Source of the DNA: Scalesia atractyloides
Taxonomy: Eukaryota > Streptophyta > Magnoliopsida > Asterales > Asteraceae
Assembly: GCA_947069175.1 (NCBI GenBank)
Contig: CAMTDV010000013.1
Coordinates: 29,701,857-29,765,856 of the forward strand
Direction of reading: 5' to 3'
Length of the DNA stretch: 64,000 bases
Shown: positions 46,101 through 57,216 of the stretch, piece by piece
Layout: each line of letters opens with the position of its first letter
Position numbering within the stretch: the stretch's first letter is position 1
Position numbers and translations under genes: made by a program
The notes under the pieces: generated by a model
Told to the model about the DNA's origin: nothing
Database searches by the model: none
Seen by the model: only the letters and a program-made list of their open reading frames with translations

Positions 46101-46823
46101 TACATAACCAATCACATCAAACTGGAAAAAAAAACAAAATCAGCAATTAACATCTAACCAACACAAAATTCAATGGGGGGTTTCAAAACTGAAACCGCAT
46201 TTTACATCAATTAACAAGAATTTAAGCTTTTTATTAACATTTTTGCGTCTCAACTGCACGAATTAATCAGCTATGTATTAATCAAATACATAACCAATCA
46301 CATCAAACTGAAAAAAAAAACAAAATCAGCAATTAACATCTAACCAACACAAAATTCAATGGGGGATTTCAAAACTGAAACCGCATTTTACATCAATTAA
46401 CAAGAATTTAAGCTTTTTATTAACATTTTTGCGTCTCAACTGCACGAATTAATCAGCTCTGTAATAATCAAATACATCATCAATAATCACATTAAATAGA
46501 AAAACAAAATAACCAAAATTAGCATGTAACCAAAACACAAACTTCGATAGGGTTTCAAAATTGAAACTACATTTCACATCGATAGACGTGAAAATTATTT
46601 ATACTTTTTTTTTTACATTTTCGCGTCTCGAAACGCACGATGAAAGTTTGAATTCATGAACATTGAAACGTATGGATTCAAATAGTAAAAATCAACGGGT
46701 TTTGCTAAGGTTGAGGCTTGGGAATCTGAAAGTTTGAATGGCAATGTGGTTACCTGGACGGATGAGGTTGCGAAAGGCGACGAGTGCTTGCAGAGATGGA
46801 GAATGTTGAGAGGGAGACGCCAT
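43167..46823 (-). CDS. RKD-type RWP-RK transcription factor (RKD5-like)
   Basis: Five exons on the minus strand: 46754-46823, 45323-45587, 44518-44747, 43817-44034 and 43167-43379. All junctions are GT/AG and the phases fit, giving 331 residues. Exon 1 encodes MASPSQHSPSLQALVAFRNL. Exon 2 is an N-terminal region seen in RKD5-like proteins (ELIRTVHLYR, GVWLCIFVFDKDCW). Exon 4 holds the RWP-RK DNA-binding domain, about residues 203-258, with LGLEDLAKYFDVPI, the helix EASKNLKVGLTVLKKKCREF and the signature RWPHRK at 244-249. Exon 5 is a charged coiled coil (QQEEDEEAALAVAQRQKM). RKD proteins are nuclear regulators, best known in egg-cell and embryo programmes. The subfamily is assigned by layout and is less certain than the family. 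Intron 1 contains tandem repeats and intron 4 a foldback element. Confidence 0.85.
43513..43792. mobile_element. Foldback MITE in intron 4 of the RKD-like gene
   Basis: Two arms of about 125 bp are complementary: 43513-43640 and 43665-43792, for example GCCAAAACAGTAC against GTACTGTTTTGGC. The outer ends are GAGTTAATT and AATTAACTC. Nothing is coded. No clear target duplication beyond two or three bases. Confidence 0.75.
45590..46590. repeat. Tandem repeats of about 150-185 bp in intron 1 of the RKD-like gene
   Basis: About six diverged copies, recognised by AATCAAATACATCA at about 45597, 45747, 45927, 46097, 46280 and 46467. Each has a TTTCAAAACTGAAAC phrase and ACATTTTTGCGTC. The unit begins at the true 3' splice site of exon 2, so several copies include look-alike acceptors. 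Nearest copies 46097 and 46280 are almost identical. Confidence 0.8.
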
Positions 46824-48174
46824 TGGAGAGTTAGAGCAGAAGGCATAATAACTTCAAGAGGGTTTTATGAGGGAGGGGAAGAAGGGGTTTTGCTTTTGCA
46901 TGCGGTCAGTTTTGTGTCACTGATGAGAGAGAAACACACACTATGGTGCTTGTTGTTTCAAATGTGTGATTTCATAGTCATGAGTTATCTTTTGTTTATT
47001 TTTACTTTTTTATTACTTGTACTTTGGTGGTGGTATTAGATGGTGGCTTATTTGTTTGAAAGTCCTTTTTTCATATTTTTTTTTAAAGATAATAAGTTAG
47101 ATTGTTTTAGATGGTGGTGTGTATGTTTTGTGATCTGGCTTTAGCGTGAAAATAAGTATGATGTTTAGGGTGAGAAACGAAAGCAGTGAGTGGTCATGGT
47201 ATTGAGTGTATTTACTTAGAGTCTCTCTTGAAGTAAGTACGAGTGTTGTTTGGCTTATTCGGTCATGTGAGGTGGTAATTTAAATAAGACTATGTAGCAA
47301 AGTGCAAAAGCATACTCTTGTGCATTATTTGCGGAGTGGATGCATTAGGTCATATATAATAGATGTTGTAATTTATTTTATCTTTTGTCTGGATTGGCAT
47401 TTGTTTGGGGCATCGTAGATCGATCCTGATGGTAACAACTTTTAATCCTAACCAACATTGGTCCCAATGGGAGAATAAGTTTTGCGTGGACAGATATTGG
47501 TTTGGATGGTAGGGTGGCTTTTTATATGGACCATTATTGTTCATTCACATAGTAAGAAGCATTATAGTTGATAAAATAAGATAATCTTCATTTTTTTTTT
47601 CTAAAATGTAGTGGTCTTAGGCATCTGACTTTTGTGCTCGTTGATATTTTTTTCATTAGCTAAAGTAGGATTGTTTCTATTTCACCATGAATCTATGTTT
47701 GTTTCCTTAGTTTTGTTATTTGACATGAAATATAGTGAATGAAGAACCAAAATCCGCAATAAGTATAGGATTTCGTAGTAACTTGTAGATACATGATAGT
47801 GTAGGTACTAGTTTGTAATTTTGTATTTTCTATTTACATGTTCGGAGTAATTATTGTTTCCAGCATTACACATATTAAATTAAATTTTTATTTAAGAATC
47901 AAGATACATGCATTCATCACACGCATTTAATACAATATTATATTGTAATTATAGTTGGAGCCATGATTTTTTATATTGTTATTCATCTAAATACCTTTAG
48001 CCTGAAAACGAGTTAGTCTTGTATGCGTAACTAACAAGGTACCTTATTTCTATCCATCGATTATCGCATTGTATATAATACATGTGAAAGTGTAACGGTT
48101 ACGTATAATATGAGCTAGTGTATGTGAGCTTAGATTCACACAAACGACATAAAAGTTCAATTTTTGTTTGTATA
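46824..48174. other. Upstream region of the RKD-like gene and intergenic DNA
   Basis: The promoter of the minus-strand gene should lie just right of 46823. No clear TATA box could be assigned. Short open frames here have no recognisable domains. Confidence 0.45.
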
Positions 48175-48182
48175 TTGTGAGT

Positions 48183-49108
48183 AGACATGTAAAAATGGGT
48201 TTGTGAAAAAAAATCAGTAAAATACCAATTTGATTTTTTAAAAGGGTTTATTAAAAACCAGTTACGGTTCTAACCGGCCCTTCGGGAGAGGATTCAACAA
48301 AAAAATCGGTTTGAAAACCGGTTAAAAACCGAATTATGATAGTTGGGAAACCGGTTTGGTTAATTGAAAAAACGGTTATTTTCAGCCAAAAAATTCAGAA
48401 AATGCCTTTGTGTTCTAATGGTTATATTAACATTGGAGGGTCAATTTGACTATTTTTGTTGTTTTCCCACATTTTAATGCCCCCAAAACACTATAAATAG
48501 TTTGTGATTCATTTGTTTCAATTACCCTACTCTAAAATACTCTCTAAAAATCTCAAAAAATGCACATTATACTCAAATGGCAACCTCCAGTGCTCATTAT
48601 TCGGTTAATGTTGGTGATTCTTCAACCAACGTGGTGGTTTGAATTTAAGACAAAAGCTCACTCGAGGGAGAATTGGAATATGAAGAGCAATTGTACGAGA
48701 ACGAGGTAGCCTGCAGATTGACGACTCCAATGATCGACTGACGAAGAAGCCGCTTTTGAGGAATGCCTTCGAAATAGCTCTAGTTTGGGCGAAGATTAAA
48801 TGTCGGTTATCATTATTTGGTATTTTAATTCCACTTAAGCAAACTATTTTTTAGTGGAAACTGAGACTGTGTATTTTCTTTTTTTTGTTTGATAAATGTT
48901 TAAGTTTTTAAGTATTTGAATCAAGTGGGTTTTTATGTATGTTAAAAACAGCTTAAAATAGGCTTTTAACGACACCAAACTGGGTTTTTACGGTTTTTTT
49001 TTTACAGTTTTGTTTTTTACCAATTTTAAAACCAGCCTGAATTGGTTCATATCGGTTCGGGTTCCCATTTAAAAAAACAGTTTAAAAATCCATTTTGTAA
49101 ATGTCTAG
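48183..49108. mobile_element. hAT-like transposon remnant with perfect 8-bp TSD
   Basis: The target duplication TTGTGAGT lies at 48175-48182 and 49109-49116. Terminal inverted repeats are AGACATGTAAAAATGG on the left and CCATTTTGTAAATGTCT on the right. Inside, a TATA motif ACTATAAATAG (about 48490) precedes a leader and a short frame from 48577 (MATSSAHYSVNVGDSS), soon stopped. This fits a deletion derivative of a hAT element keeping promoter and first exon. Confidence 0.75.
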
Positions 49109-49116
49109 TTGTGAGT

Positions 49117-49790
49117 TAATTATAATAAGAGCTTTTTGGAAGTGTAGAAATGACTTTTGGTAGGCTTGCCAGCTTCTAACGCTTGGCTTGCCAGCTTCTA
49201 ACGCTTGGCTTTTAAGCTCGAAGGGTTAAAGGCTCAAAAGCATCTATAGGACATGTCTATAGTGGCATTCTATGTCAATGGTGACATTTCATGTCTGACC
49301 GCCGAATACGGGTCCCCATGTCTACTCCAGCATGTGGTTGAGTAAGGGAGACCTAATATCCTCTATATAAAACCCTCACTCACCTAAAATGGTAAATTCT
49401 TATCCTACCACCCGGAAGAAGAGTTCCCCCTTACCCTTTTTGCCTCTAAGCTTGTCGCTCAAGCCAGCTGGGCTGAAAAGGCTCCACTATATATAGATGC
49501 CTTAGGCATGTCAGGTAACACCTGATTTTATCCTCACTCACCACACTCTCGAGGGAGCCGATAATCTTTAAAAAAACCAATCTATCGTATAATGTGGATC
49601 AAAATGCATCAATCTAAGTCTTCTCAAATACCCATAAATACCCATGGGCATGCGTGCCATGCAGTATCTCACTAACATATTTCCCGACCTCTACCTAATC
49701 ATCCGGGGCCTCATCATCTTGATCTGCTCGCTTCCCCCTACGCTCTAAGCGCACCATAGCCGAAGACTCCACCATATTGTTTGTAAAAAA
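49117..49790. other. Possible LTR-like leader or solo fragment
   Basis: A 23-bp phrase (GCTTGCCAGCTTCTAACGCT and three more bases) is duplicated in tandem at about 49164-49210. TCTATATAAAACCC (about 49364) looks like a TATA box, with a CT-rich stretch after it. No LTR ends or partner copy are visible in the window, so the class is uncertain. Confidence 0.25.
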
Positions 49791-50045
49791 AAACCAACGA
49801 CAAGTCAATAACGTTTATACATCACACGTATATGAATTAAAATAAACCAACGATAAGTCAATAACGTTTATACGGTACATATATAGTATTAAAACAAACT
49901 AATGAAAAGTCAATAACATTTATATAAGTCGTATACGGTAGCCATTCGGTATTAAAATAAACTAATGACAAGTCAATAATGTTTATGCCAATCGTAACGG
50001 TATAAAAATAAATTAACGACGAGTCAATAACATTTATACGATTGT
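49790..50045. repeat. Five-copy tandem repeat of about 50-63 bp
   Basis: Each unit contains AACGACAAGTCAATAACGTT or a close variant followed by TATAC and a TTAAAATAAA stretch. AT-rich and non-coding; next to the FAR1/MULE pseudogene. Confidence 0.75.
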
Positions 50046-50589
50046 AACAAAAATAAAAAAAGCAAAATATAATTTAAAAAAACTAAGAAGTATACGGGTT
50101 GTGTAATCATTATACGACTCATATTGTTTTGAAGATTAAAGTTATACGAGTCATATCGTATAGTTTTGGTTTCAGTTATATGAGCATTGTGTTATATGTT
50201 TGTACTTGTTCTCAATCATTAATCAAGATAGTGAATCTTTGGTTACCCCGAGTTCTTTACTTTGCTTTGGTTGCATGCACACTTGGATTCCGTACTTGTG
50301 TGTATGTTATATGAACAAGGAATAGAGTTTGACATCCTCAGGTGGACCTACACAAAGATAAGTACAATTGTTACTCAGATAAGTATGATTAATATGAGAA
50401 TTAGTAGGAAACTTACGATCATGTTTTTTGTCTGGCAGTCTTTGTCGTAGTCGCTCGTACCAATAGTTGTATGACTCAATCGTGGTAGAGTTAATCGGCC
50501 TGGACCACCAATATACAAACTTATCCCATTCTTCTTACTTTTAAAAGCTTGGATTGCAACGTTTAGGTATATTCTCCTGTATGTGCCAC

Positions 50590-51855
50590 CTACATAGTGA
50601 ATGACTAGCGTTTGGAAATACATGTGCACATGCATTCATCAGGGTAAGGTCTTTACCGGTTACTATAACACAGGGTTCCATACGATTGTCCAACGTATCT
50701 TTCAACTTCTCTTACACCCACATGAAGTTGTCATCTCATTCGTTGGTTATGTACGCATAGGTAATGCAAGGCGAGAGGTAAGTTGGCGTGACGCCAATAA
50801 TCTGAACGAGCGGAAGTTTGTACTTATTCGTCTTCTACGTGGTCTATCAGCAATACATGCGGGAATGCATGCCACAAGTTGTGTAATGTCGAGTTGATAA
50901 AGAAAACATCTTGTAGCTTGTCGTCCTTTTCATCTGGTTAGAGGTAGTAAACAAACCCTTGTTCAGAAGAACCTGCATTGGAGTGTCACTAACTTTCTCG
51001 ATTCGATCCAATTTTGCTCACACATTGTATATGGTATTTCTTGTGGACACGTTGTCGGGATACTGATCTTTAATATTCGAAAGTATGTCTCGTGGGGGCG
51101 TGTTTTGATGTGTGAGCTACCACACCATCCTTTCTACATCTCTGGCCAGCTTCATTCGGGACAAATGTCCCTTAGGATATAAAAAAGGCTCATGGTTATG
51201 CTTAGTGTGTTGAACCTCTAGCTCCCAAGCTCCTATCCTCTTTCTGCATCTCCGGTCAGTTGGAACTTACGCACGATTTTTCTAGTTCCACCACGTTTAA
51301 GCGTGGCTGTTTGTTTGTGTTTGCCACCACAATCGCATGTAAACCATATTTTTTATTTTTCGTCGCTATTATCGTCGTTCTTCATTCGTTGGGTGACTAT
51401 GGCGCATCCATTGTCATGTCTGATTGCTTTACAACAACTCAATAAATCTTCCAACTTATCGAATCTCCGAAAAATACTTTGTTGTTAGACTATAATTTTA
51501 TTAAGCGTATGCCAAATAATTGTATAAATAAATGTTATACATGGTCGGTTTGAAACACACTAGGTTCGTCATCACTAGGCCCCTAGTCAAGGCGCTCATT
51601 ACCGAACGCCACCTCTTTCTTGGGTTCAACAAACCCAAACTTGTTAGTATTTTCAACGATACCCTGATAGTCACCATAAGCCCACGGCGACCCAGTACAT
51701 AAATCAAACGACACTTTATTTAAATTAAATGACTCCTGATTGTTATCTTGATTCAGATCATACGTCGCCTGATACGACTCGCTAGTTGACTCATTACCAA
51801 AATAATAATTGTCTCCCCAAAACGACATCGTAAGCGTAAGATAAGTTGAATACAC
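50590..51855 (-). pseudogene. FAR1-related / MULE transposase-like pseudogene
   Basis: The start is at 51829-51855 (MSFWGDNYYFGNESTSESY). Next, at about 51300-51490, is a FAR1-type DNA-binding region (RFDKLEDLLSCCKAIRHDNG, then WFTCDCGGKH). At about 50640-50940 lies part of the MULE transposase core, with DVFFINSTLHNLWHAFPHVL followed in shifted frames by IIGVTP and RMEPCVIVTGKDLTLMNA. The product would be a Mutator-like transposase or a host FAR1-type regulator derived from one. Many stops and frame changes show it is dead. Intact terminal repeats were not found. Confidence 0.6.
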
Positions 51856-52088
51856 AAAGAATATAATAGATATGAATAGAGATTGAATGAAAAATGAAGA
51901 AGATTATTGTCGTTTATATAGATAATTTTGACTGAATACTATGTCTTATCAAATAATTAACGCGCGAATATTACGTCTACTTAAATAATTGACGCACATA
52001 ACGAGGAATATTCTGTCAAATTAAATAAACCGCACGCAAATCAAACAATTTTATGTTGAATCGCGGAATCATACATTGAATCAATGAT

Positions 52089-52120
52089 TATTATATATAT
52101 ATATATATATATACATATAC
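52089..52120. repeat. (TA)n microsatellite
   Basis: A run of TA dinucleotides followed by CATATACACATACAC. Confidence 0.9.
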
Positions 52121-52210
52121 ACATACACGATCCATATAACATTATATGAGTTATATAATGAATGGTATAACCCTTATATGAGCCTTAAAGAAACCTTGTT
52201 TTGACACCCT

Positions 52211-52246
52211 ATATACAGGTCGTATAGGGTTATACGACCTGTATAT
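52211..52246. other. Perfect 16-bp hairpin
   Basis: ATATACAGGTCGTATA and its exact complement are separated by GGGT. It is part of a TATACGAC-rich area that also occurs left of the FAR1/MULE pseudogene (50115-50160). Confidence 0.85.
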
Positions 52247-52259
52247 AATACGTCAAAAA

Positions 52260-52865
52260 ATGATTTTTGATTTTTTTTATTTTCCAAAAAAAATGATAAA
52301 TTTACAAATTTAATATAGAGTAAGAATGGCAAATTAACTATTGATGATAATCGTTTCAATCTTTTCTATTCAACTTTGTATAACAATCTATATCTTTGTA
52401 CTCACCTTCAATGCACAATTTTGTTTTGTCGTCATCATTGTCGTCATTATCATCGTTATTATTAATTCAAACCCGTTTTAATAATAGTTATTTTTGATCA
52501 GTTTTATTTTCATCTACGTTTCGATATAACTTAAACGAAGTTGCGACACATTATTTAAGCTTTGACGAACAAGTCTATTTTCATCTAAAACGAAGTGTTT
52601 TTTAGTCATTTTTATTTCCTTTTTTACATGGGTAAATTTATTAGCGTTTCAAGTTAGTTATTCTTTTCTACAATAGTGCTTTACGTTTCGATATAAATTT
52701 GACGGATTAACACGCCGCAACGTACGATTGTGGTTCATCGTTTATATGTTTTATTTCAGTTTAATTATCACATCGCAATATGCGTGTGTTTTAATATTTT
52801 TACATTAGTTTAATGGTCGCACCGTAACACGTCCTAAAAACTAATATTAAAAAGGGAGAAATCGG
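52260..52865. other. Intergenic DNA upstream of the hnRNP-like gene
   Basis: AT-rich, with TCGTCATCATTGTCG-type trinucleotide runs at about 52428-52460. No gene seen. Confidence 0.5.
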
Positions 52866-52917
52866 TGGGACAAGATATATATTGGCTGATTATCGAGCAC
52901 CTCTGTTGGTCGTTTCT

Positions 52918-52938
52918 AACCCTAGCAAGCTAGGGTTT
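52918..52938. promoter_or_regulatory. Paired telo-boxes in 5' UTR/promoter
   Basis: AACCCTAGC and CTAGGGTTT form an inverted pair about 80 bp before the ATG. Telo-box motifs (AAACCCTA) are common in plant genes for translation and RNA-processing proteins. Confidence 0.5.
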
Positions 52939-53007
52939 CAATCGTCGGATCAACTCAGATTATATTATTCTCGTTTAATTTCTTTCCATCTGTTCTTCGG
53001 TGCAAAA

Positions 53008-55270
53008 ATGTACGGATCCAGGGGGTACGTTATCTGAATTCCTTCTTCTTTTGTTATATCAATTAAGTTTACGTGTTGAATTTGTTTGATTGATTATTAA
53101 CATTCAAATTCACTATAAAATACTTTGAAAATTTAGGGGAAATAATCGAATTGAACGCCTTGTGTCTGCCTGGTAACCTGTTAAGGATTTTGAGGATCTA
53201 TGATTAGGGCTGCAAACGAACCTAACGAACACGAACAGGTATGTGTTCACAAATTATTCATGAACACTTACTGAACAAGATTTTTGTTTGTGTTTATTTG
53301 TTAAGGAAATGAACTTGTTCGTGTTCATTTGTTAATTTTAGGCAACAAACAAATACAGAAAGTTGATGAACGCAAATGAGCACACACTAATGTTCATGAG
53401 CAAAATGGAAACAAGCAAACACAAACACGCGTTCATGAACAGAATATATGATACACGGACACTTATTAAATATTTTTTTTTGTGTGAATTTTGAACTATT
53501 AAAATAAAATATAAAAATTAAAAGCATTAATAAACTATTGAACACAAACGGACACTTTACCGATCGTTCATAAATATTAGTGAACAAACGCGGCCTCTAT
53601 TCATGTTTGTTTGTTTGACTAAACGAACGAAATTTCTTGTTCGTGTTCGTTTGTTTAATAAACGAACGAACACAAAAAAACTTCCCATCGAACAGTTCAT
53701 GAACTGTTTGCCAAACGTTTGGTTCATTTGCAGCCCTATCTATGATGAATTATGATCAAAAGATGTTAAGTAGGAAAATATTTGATAGAAGTAAGATTTA
53801 ACCTGTTTTGAAGTTATATATCTGGAAGAAGAAAACCTTGTTGTCACATCGAAACGAAGTCTGTTAAATTGGTCAGCTGTATAGTTCACCATCATATACT
53901 TGTCTGGATTATGATCAAGTCTCAAATCAGAATAATTCAAATCCTGTTATTTATTAAAGTATGGTCAACTAGTGGAATATATTCAAACGTTTGATAAACT
54001 GATCGCGATAAGCCGAACCCAGTTTGCTAGTGGAGTTTTTCATAATAGAACTTATAGCTTCCCCTTTCCGTTTTAATTTCCAAATTTTTTCATGTTAAAA
54101 TTGCGGTTATTGCTTCTTCATTGATTAAGATGATCGTTGTTTGTTTCTAGAGAAAAAATGATAAATAAGAAGTTAAGAATGTTATAGGGTGACATTTTCT
54201 CATACAACTTCAAATAAATCTTTCTTTTGGAGAACTTAAAGGGAAACTTGGTAATAAGAATTGAATTAGATGTCACCCTATAACGTTCTTATGAATCTTT
54301 CTATGTGTTATTATTTGACCCATGCATGCTTATATTCTCTTATGTTGATTGAAACGTTGAAATTTGAAGAACCAAATTACTATGTGGTGAGAATGTGTCA
54401 TCATAATTAATAATATAAACTAAAAAGATACAGTTATAAGAAACATGGGTCGGGTTCGGTATTAACAAGGTTGAGCGGGGACTTTTTTTCTTGGGTATGA
54501 ATAACTATAGGGGAATGTATGGGAGCGGGGGGTTATCAGATGAGTATGGGATCGGCTCAAAGAGACCAAGAATGACGGAATCCAATCCCTACTTCGCAGT
54601 GAGCACCGGTTCAAGTGGCGGCTACAACCCGCCTGCAACATTTCCGGTGGTCCGCCTACGTGGCCTGCCTTTCAACTGCACAGATGCCGACATCTTCAAG
54701 TTCTTCACCGGGCTCGAGATAGTTGACTTGCTGCTCGTCAACAAAAGCGGCAAGTTTTCTGGTGAGGCTTTTGTAGTCTTTTCCCGACCCGTGCAGGCAG
54801 ATATAGCGGTACGGAAAAACCGCCAACACATGGGGCAGAGGTATGTTGAAGTTTACAAGTGCAAGAAACAGGAGTATTACGACGCGGTGGCGGCTGAGGT
54901 CGGATACGACAGCGGTTATTACGATAAAGGTTACCGCAGAAGTCCGCCACGATCTCGGTCAAAAAAAGAGAAAGGCAAGGATCAAAAGGAGTACACGGAG
55001 ATACTGAAGTTAAGAGGGCTCCCGTTTAACGTGACAAAAGATGAAATTGTTGAGTTTTTTAAAGATTATAAAGTTATAGAGGAGAAAGTGCACATTGCTT
55101 GCAGGCCGGATGGGAAGGTGACAGGAGAGGCATATGTGACGTTTGAAACAGCTGAGGTGGCAAAGCAAGCCATGTCTAAAGATAGGTTGATGATTGGGTC
55201 ACGTTATGTGGAGTTGTTCCCTTCGACTCTAGATGAAGCCAGGCGACTCGAGTCGAGATCTAGGCAGTAA
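53008..55270 (+). CDS. hnRNP F/H-like RNA-binding protein with two quasi-RRMs
   Basis: Two exons: 53008-53024 (17 nt) and 54511-55270, joined by a GT/AG intron of 1486 bp. The first exon encodes MYGSRG and the second continues GMYGSGGLSDEYGIGSKRP, giving 258 residues. This junction is chosen because it restores the start of plant homologues, which begin MYGSRG. An internal ATG at 54497 in the intron is a less likely start. RRM1 is at about 52-125 (VVRLRGLPFNCTDADIFKFF, then GEAFVVF). An RS/K-rich linker (RRSPPRSRSKKEKGKD) follows. RRM2 is at about 176-250 (ILKLRGLPFNVTKDEIVEFF, then GEAYVTF). LRGLPF is the mark of hnRNP F/H/GRSF-type RRMs, which bind G-rich RNA and influence splicing in the nucleus. 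Intact. Confidence 0.88.
53205..53738. mobile_element. hAT MITE in intron 1 of the hnRNP-like gene
   Basis: Ends TAGGGCTGCAAACGAAC and GGTTCATTTGCAGCCCTA, with a perfect 8-bp duplication TCTATGAT (53197-53204 and 53739-53746). Subterminal GTTCGTGTTCGTTTG-type repeats on both sides. No coding capacity. Confidence 0.88.
54177..54290. mobile_element. Small MITE in intron 1 of the hnRNP-like gene
   Basis: Perfect 15-bp inverted repeats GTTATAGGGTGACAT (54181-54195) and its complement (54270-54284). Both flanks also match imperfectly (AGAAT / ATTCT type). No clear TSD. Confidence 0.65.
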
Positions 55271-56533
55271 TTATAATCGTCTTTCTTGTTTCGTATGGCG
55301 TTTTCATACAGATTTTGCCGTTATTGATGATACTCAGTCACATATTCTGGTGTATTACTTTTTTTAATGTGCTTGTTAAGTTGTTGAAGCTGGGTTTGTA
55401 CAAAATGTGTGGGGTTCTTTATATTTATCTGTTATTTTAGTAAGTTGAAGATTTGGAGTGGTTAATGAAGACAGATAACCGCCATAGAACAAGGTTCAAA
55501 GTTGAAAGAACATATAGTAACTGGTGAGTTGTGTGTTCGATTGAAAGTTTGTAACATAAGAGGTAATGATTGTGGCGTCCTTGTCCTGACAAGCGTTCGT
55601 GTGTGATTGAGGTTTAATGGTTTTGTCTAGGGCTGGCAATCATAACCCGAGGTTTAATGGTTTTGTCTAGGGCTGGCAATCATAACCCGAACTTTCATTT
55701 ACGGGTTCATTTGGGTCACTTTTTTCTACCTCAGGGTTACTTTGGGTATGGCAAAAGTAAAAGACGGGTCAAACTGGACATCTAACAAAACCATAACTAC
55801 CGAGTTATATTGTGCTAAGATGAGTATACACTTGCGATGAAGGCTTGTACACGAGGGAGTCCGTATTCGTATAAATTCTATAAGCTAGTTGTAGATTACA
55901 TTTTTATCTTGTGCAAAAATATAATATTAAAGGAAATATACACTTTAATACTGTAGAAAAACATAACTCTTGTATAAAAATGGTGTTTTGGAAAACAAAA
56001 CAGGTCATCAAAGAAGTTATCTTTATTTTCAGAAGATCACAACGCGTCATAGACTTTGCAGAATTTTCCACATCGCCTTCGTCCCTTTCACGCATATGCA
56101 CATTCTAAAACTAAGCTTGAACATTTGGCAAATCATGCACCCCTCGTGCATGGATGCTCTTCACCCGACAACATCCTCGAATGATACGGCCTTACCTTGA
56201 ATTCGTTGCTAAAAGGGACGGTTGATAGTTATGATCTCAGAACATAAAACTTTAGATACTGGAATTCTACCCCGCGGTGCGTGGAAATTATCTATATACA
56301 CAACATAAAATACTGATTGCAATAGTATCAGACCTAAACATAAAAGTTATGCAAGCACAATCATAAAGTTGCGAGTTGGGAGACTTTGTTAAAATTATAG
56401 GAATAAGTAGTATTTTTTTCTTTGTGAGCTATTCAAAGTTACCTAGACGAATGGAAGAACATGTGTTGTTGGTAAAAGGTTTTTTTTGCGTGTTTGTTAG
56501 AAAGTCTTTTTAGACAAGTGTTAAATATATGGC
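55271..56533. other. 3' UTR of the hnRNP-like gene and intergenic DNA
   Basis: A 40-bp phrase containing GGTTTAATGGTTTTGTCTAG is duplicated in tandem at about 55611-55690. Nothing else recognised. Confidence 0.55.
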
Positions 56534-57216
56534 TAGGGTTGTAAACGAACCGAACGAACATGAACAAGGCCATGTTCGTGTTCGTTCGTTAAGAAAATTA
56601 ACATGTTCGCGAACGCATACCGAACATAAGTTTATGTTCGTGTTTGTTCGTTAAGAAAATTCATTTGTTCACGAACAGTTTGTGAACAATGGTCTCGAGC
56701 ACAAACGAACGCATGCAAATAAAAACGAACACAAACGAACATTTTACCGAAAATAAAAAATAGAAAACATTGTTATACATACATATTATATATAAGTAGT
56801 TAAATACAACCACCAAATGATAAATAAAAAAAAAGTCTACTACGCCACTAAACGATGAATCAAGTTTAACCAACTTAGACATAATTATTCCAAAAAAATG
56901 TCTTAGAATGTCTAAATTTTAGCTAACTTAGAAAAAATAGGTTTTCAAGTTTTCAATATGTTTAGATAAAAGGTTTACTATTTATTATTTTTTAATATAA
57001 TCAAACGAACACAGACAAATGTAAACGAACGTAACCGAACATATTACCGAACGTTCACGAACGCACGAGACCTGTGTTCGTGTTTGTTCGCTAAGCTAGC
57101 CGAACAAAATTTTTTGTTCGTGTTCGTTCGTTAAGCTAATCGAACGAACATAAACGAATTTCCCGCCGAACGGTTCACGAACTGTTTGCTGAACGTTTGG
57201 TTCGTTTACAAACCTA
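56534..57216. mobile_element. Second hAT MITE of the same family
   Basis: Ends TAGGGTTGTAAACGAACC and GGTTCGTTTACAAACCTA, like the element at 53205, with the same GTTCGTGTTCGTTCG subterminal repeats. It is 683 bp. The flanking 8-mers (TATATGGC / TATATATC) agree only in part, so it is older or the TSD has decayed. Confidence 0.75.

Noticed and set aside
54491..54510. Start of the hnRNP-like protein at the ATG at 54497
   Set aside because: Splicing from the 17-nt exon at 53008 gives MYGSRG in phase, with proper GT/AG sites and the start expected for plant homologues.
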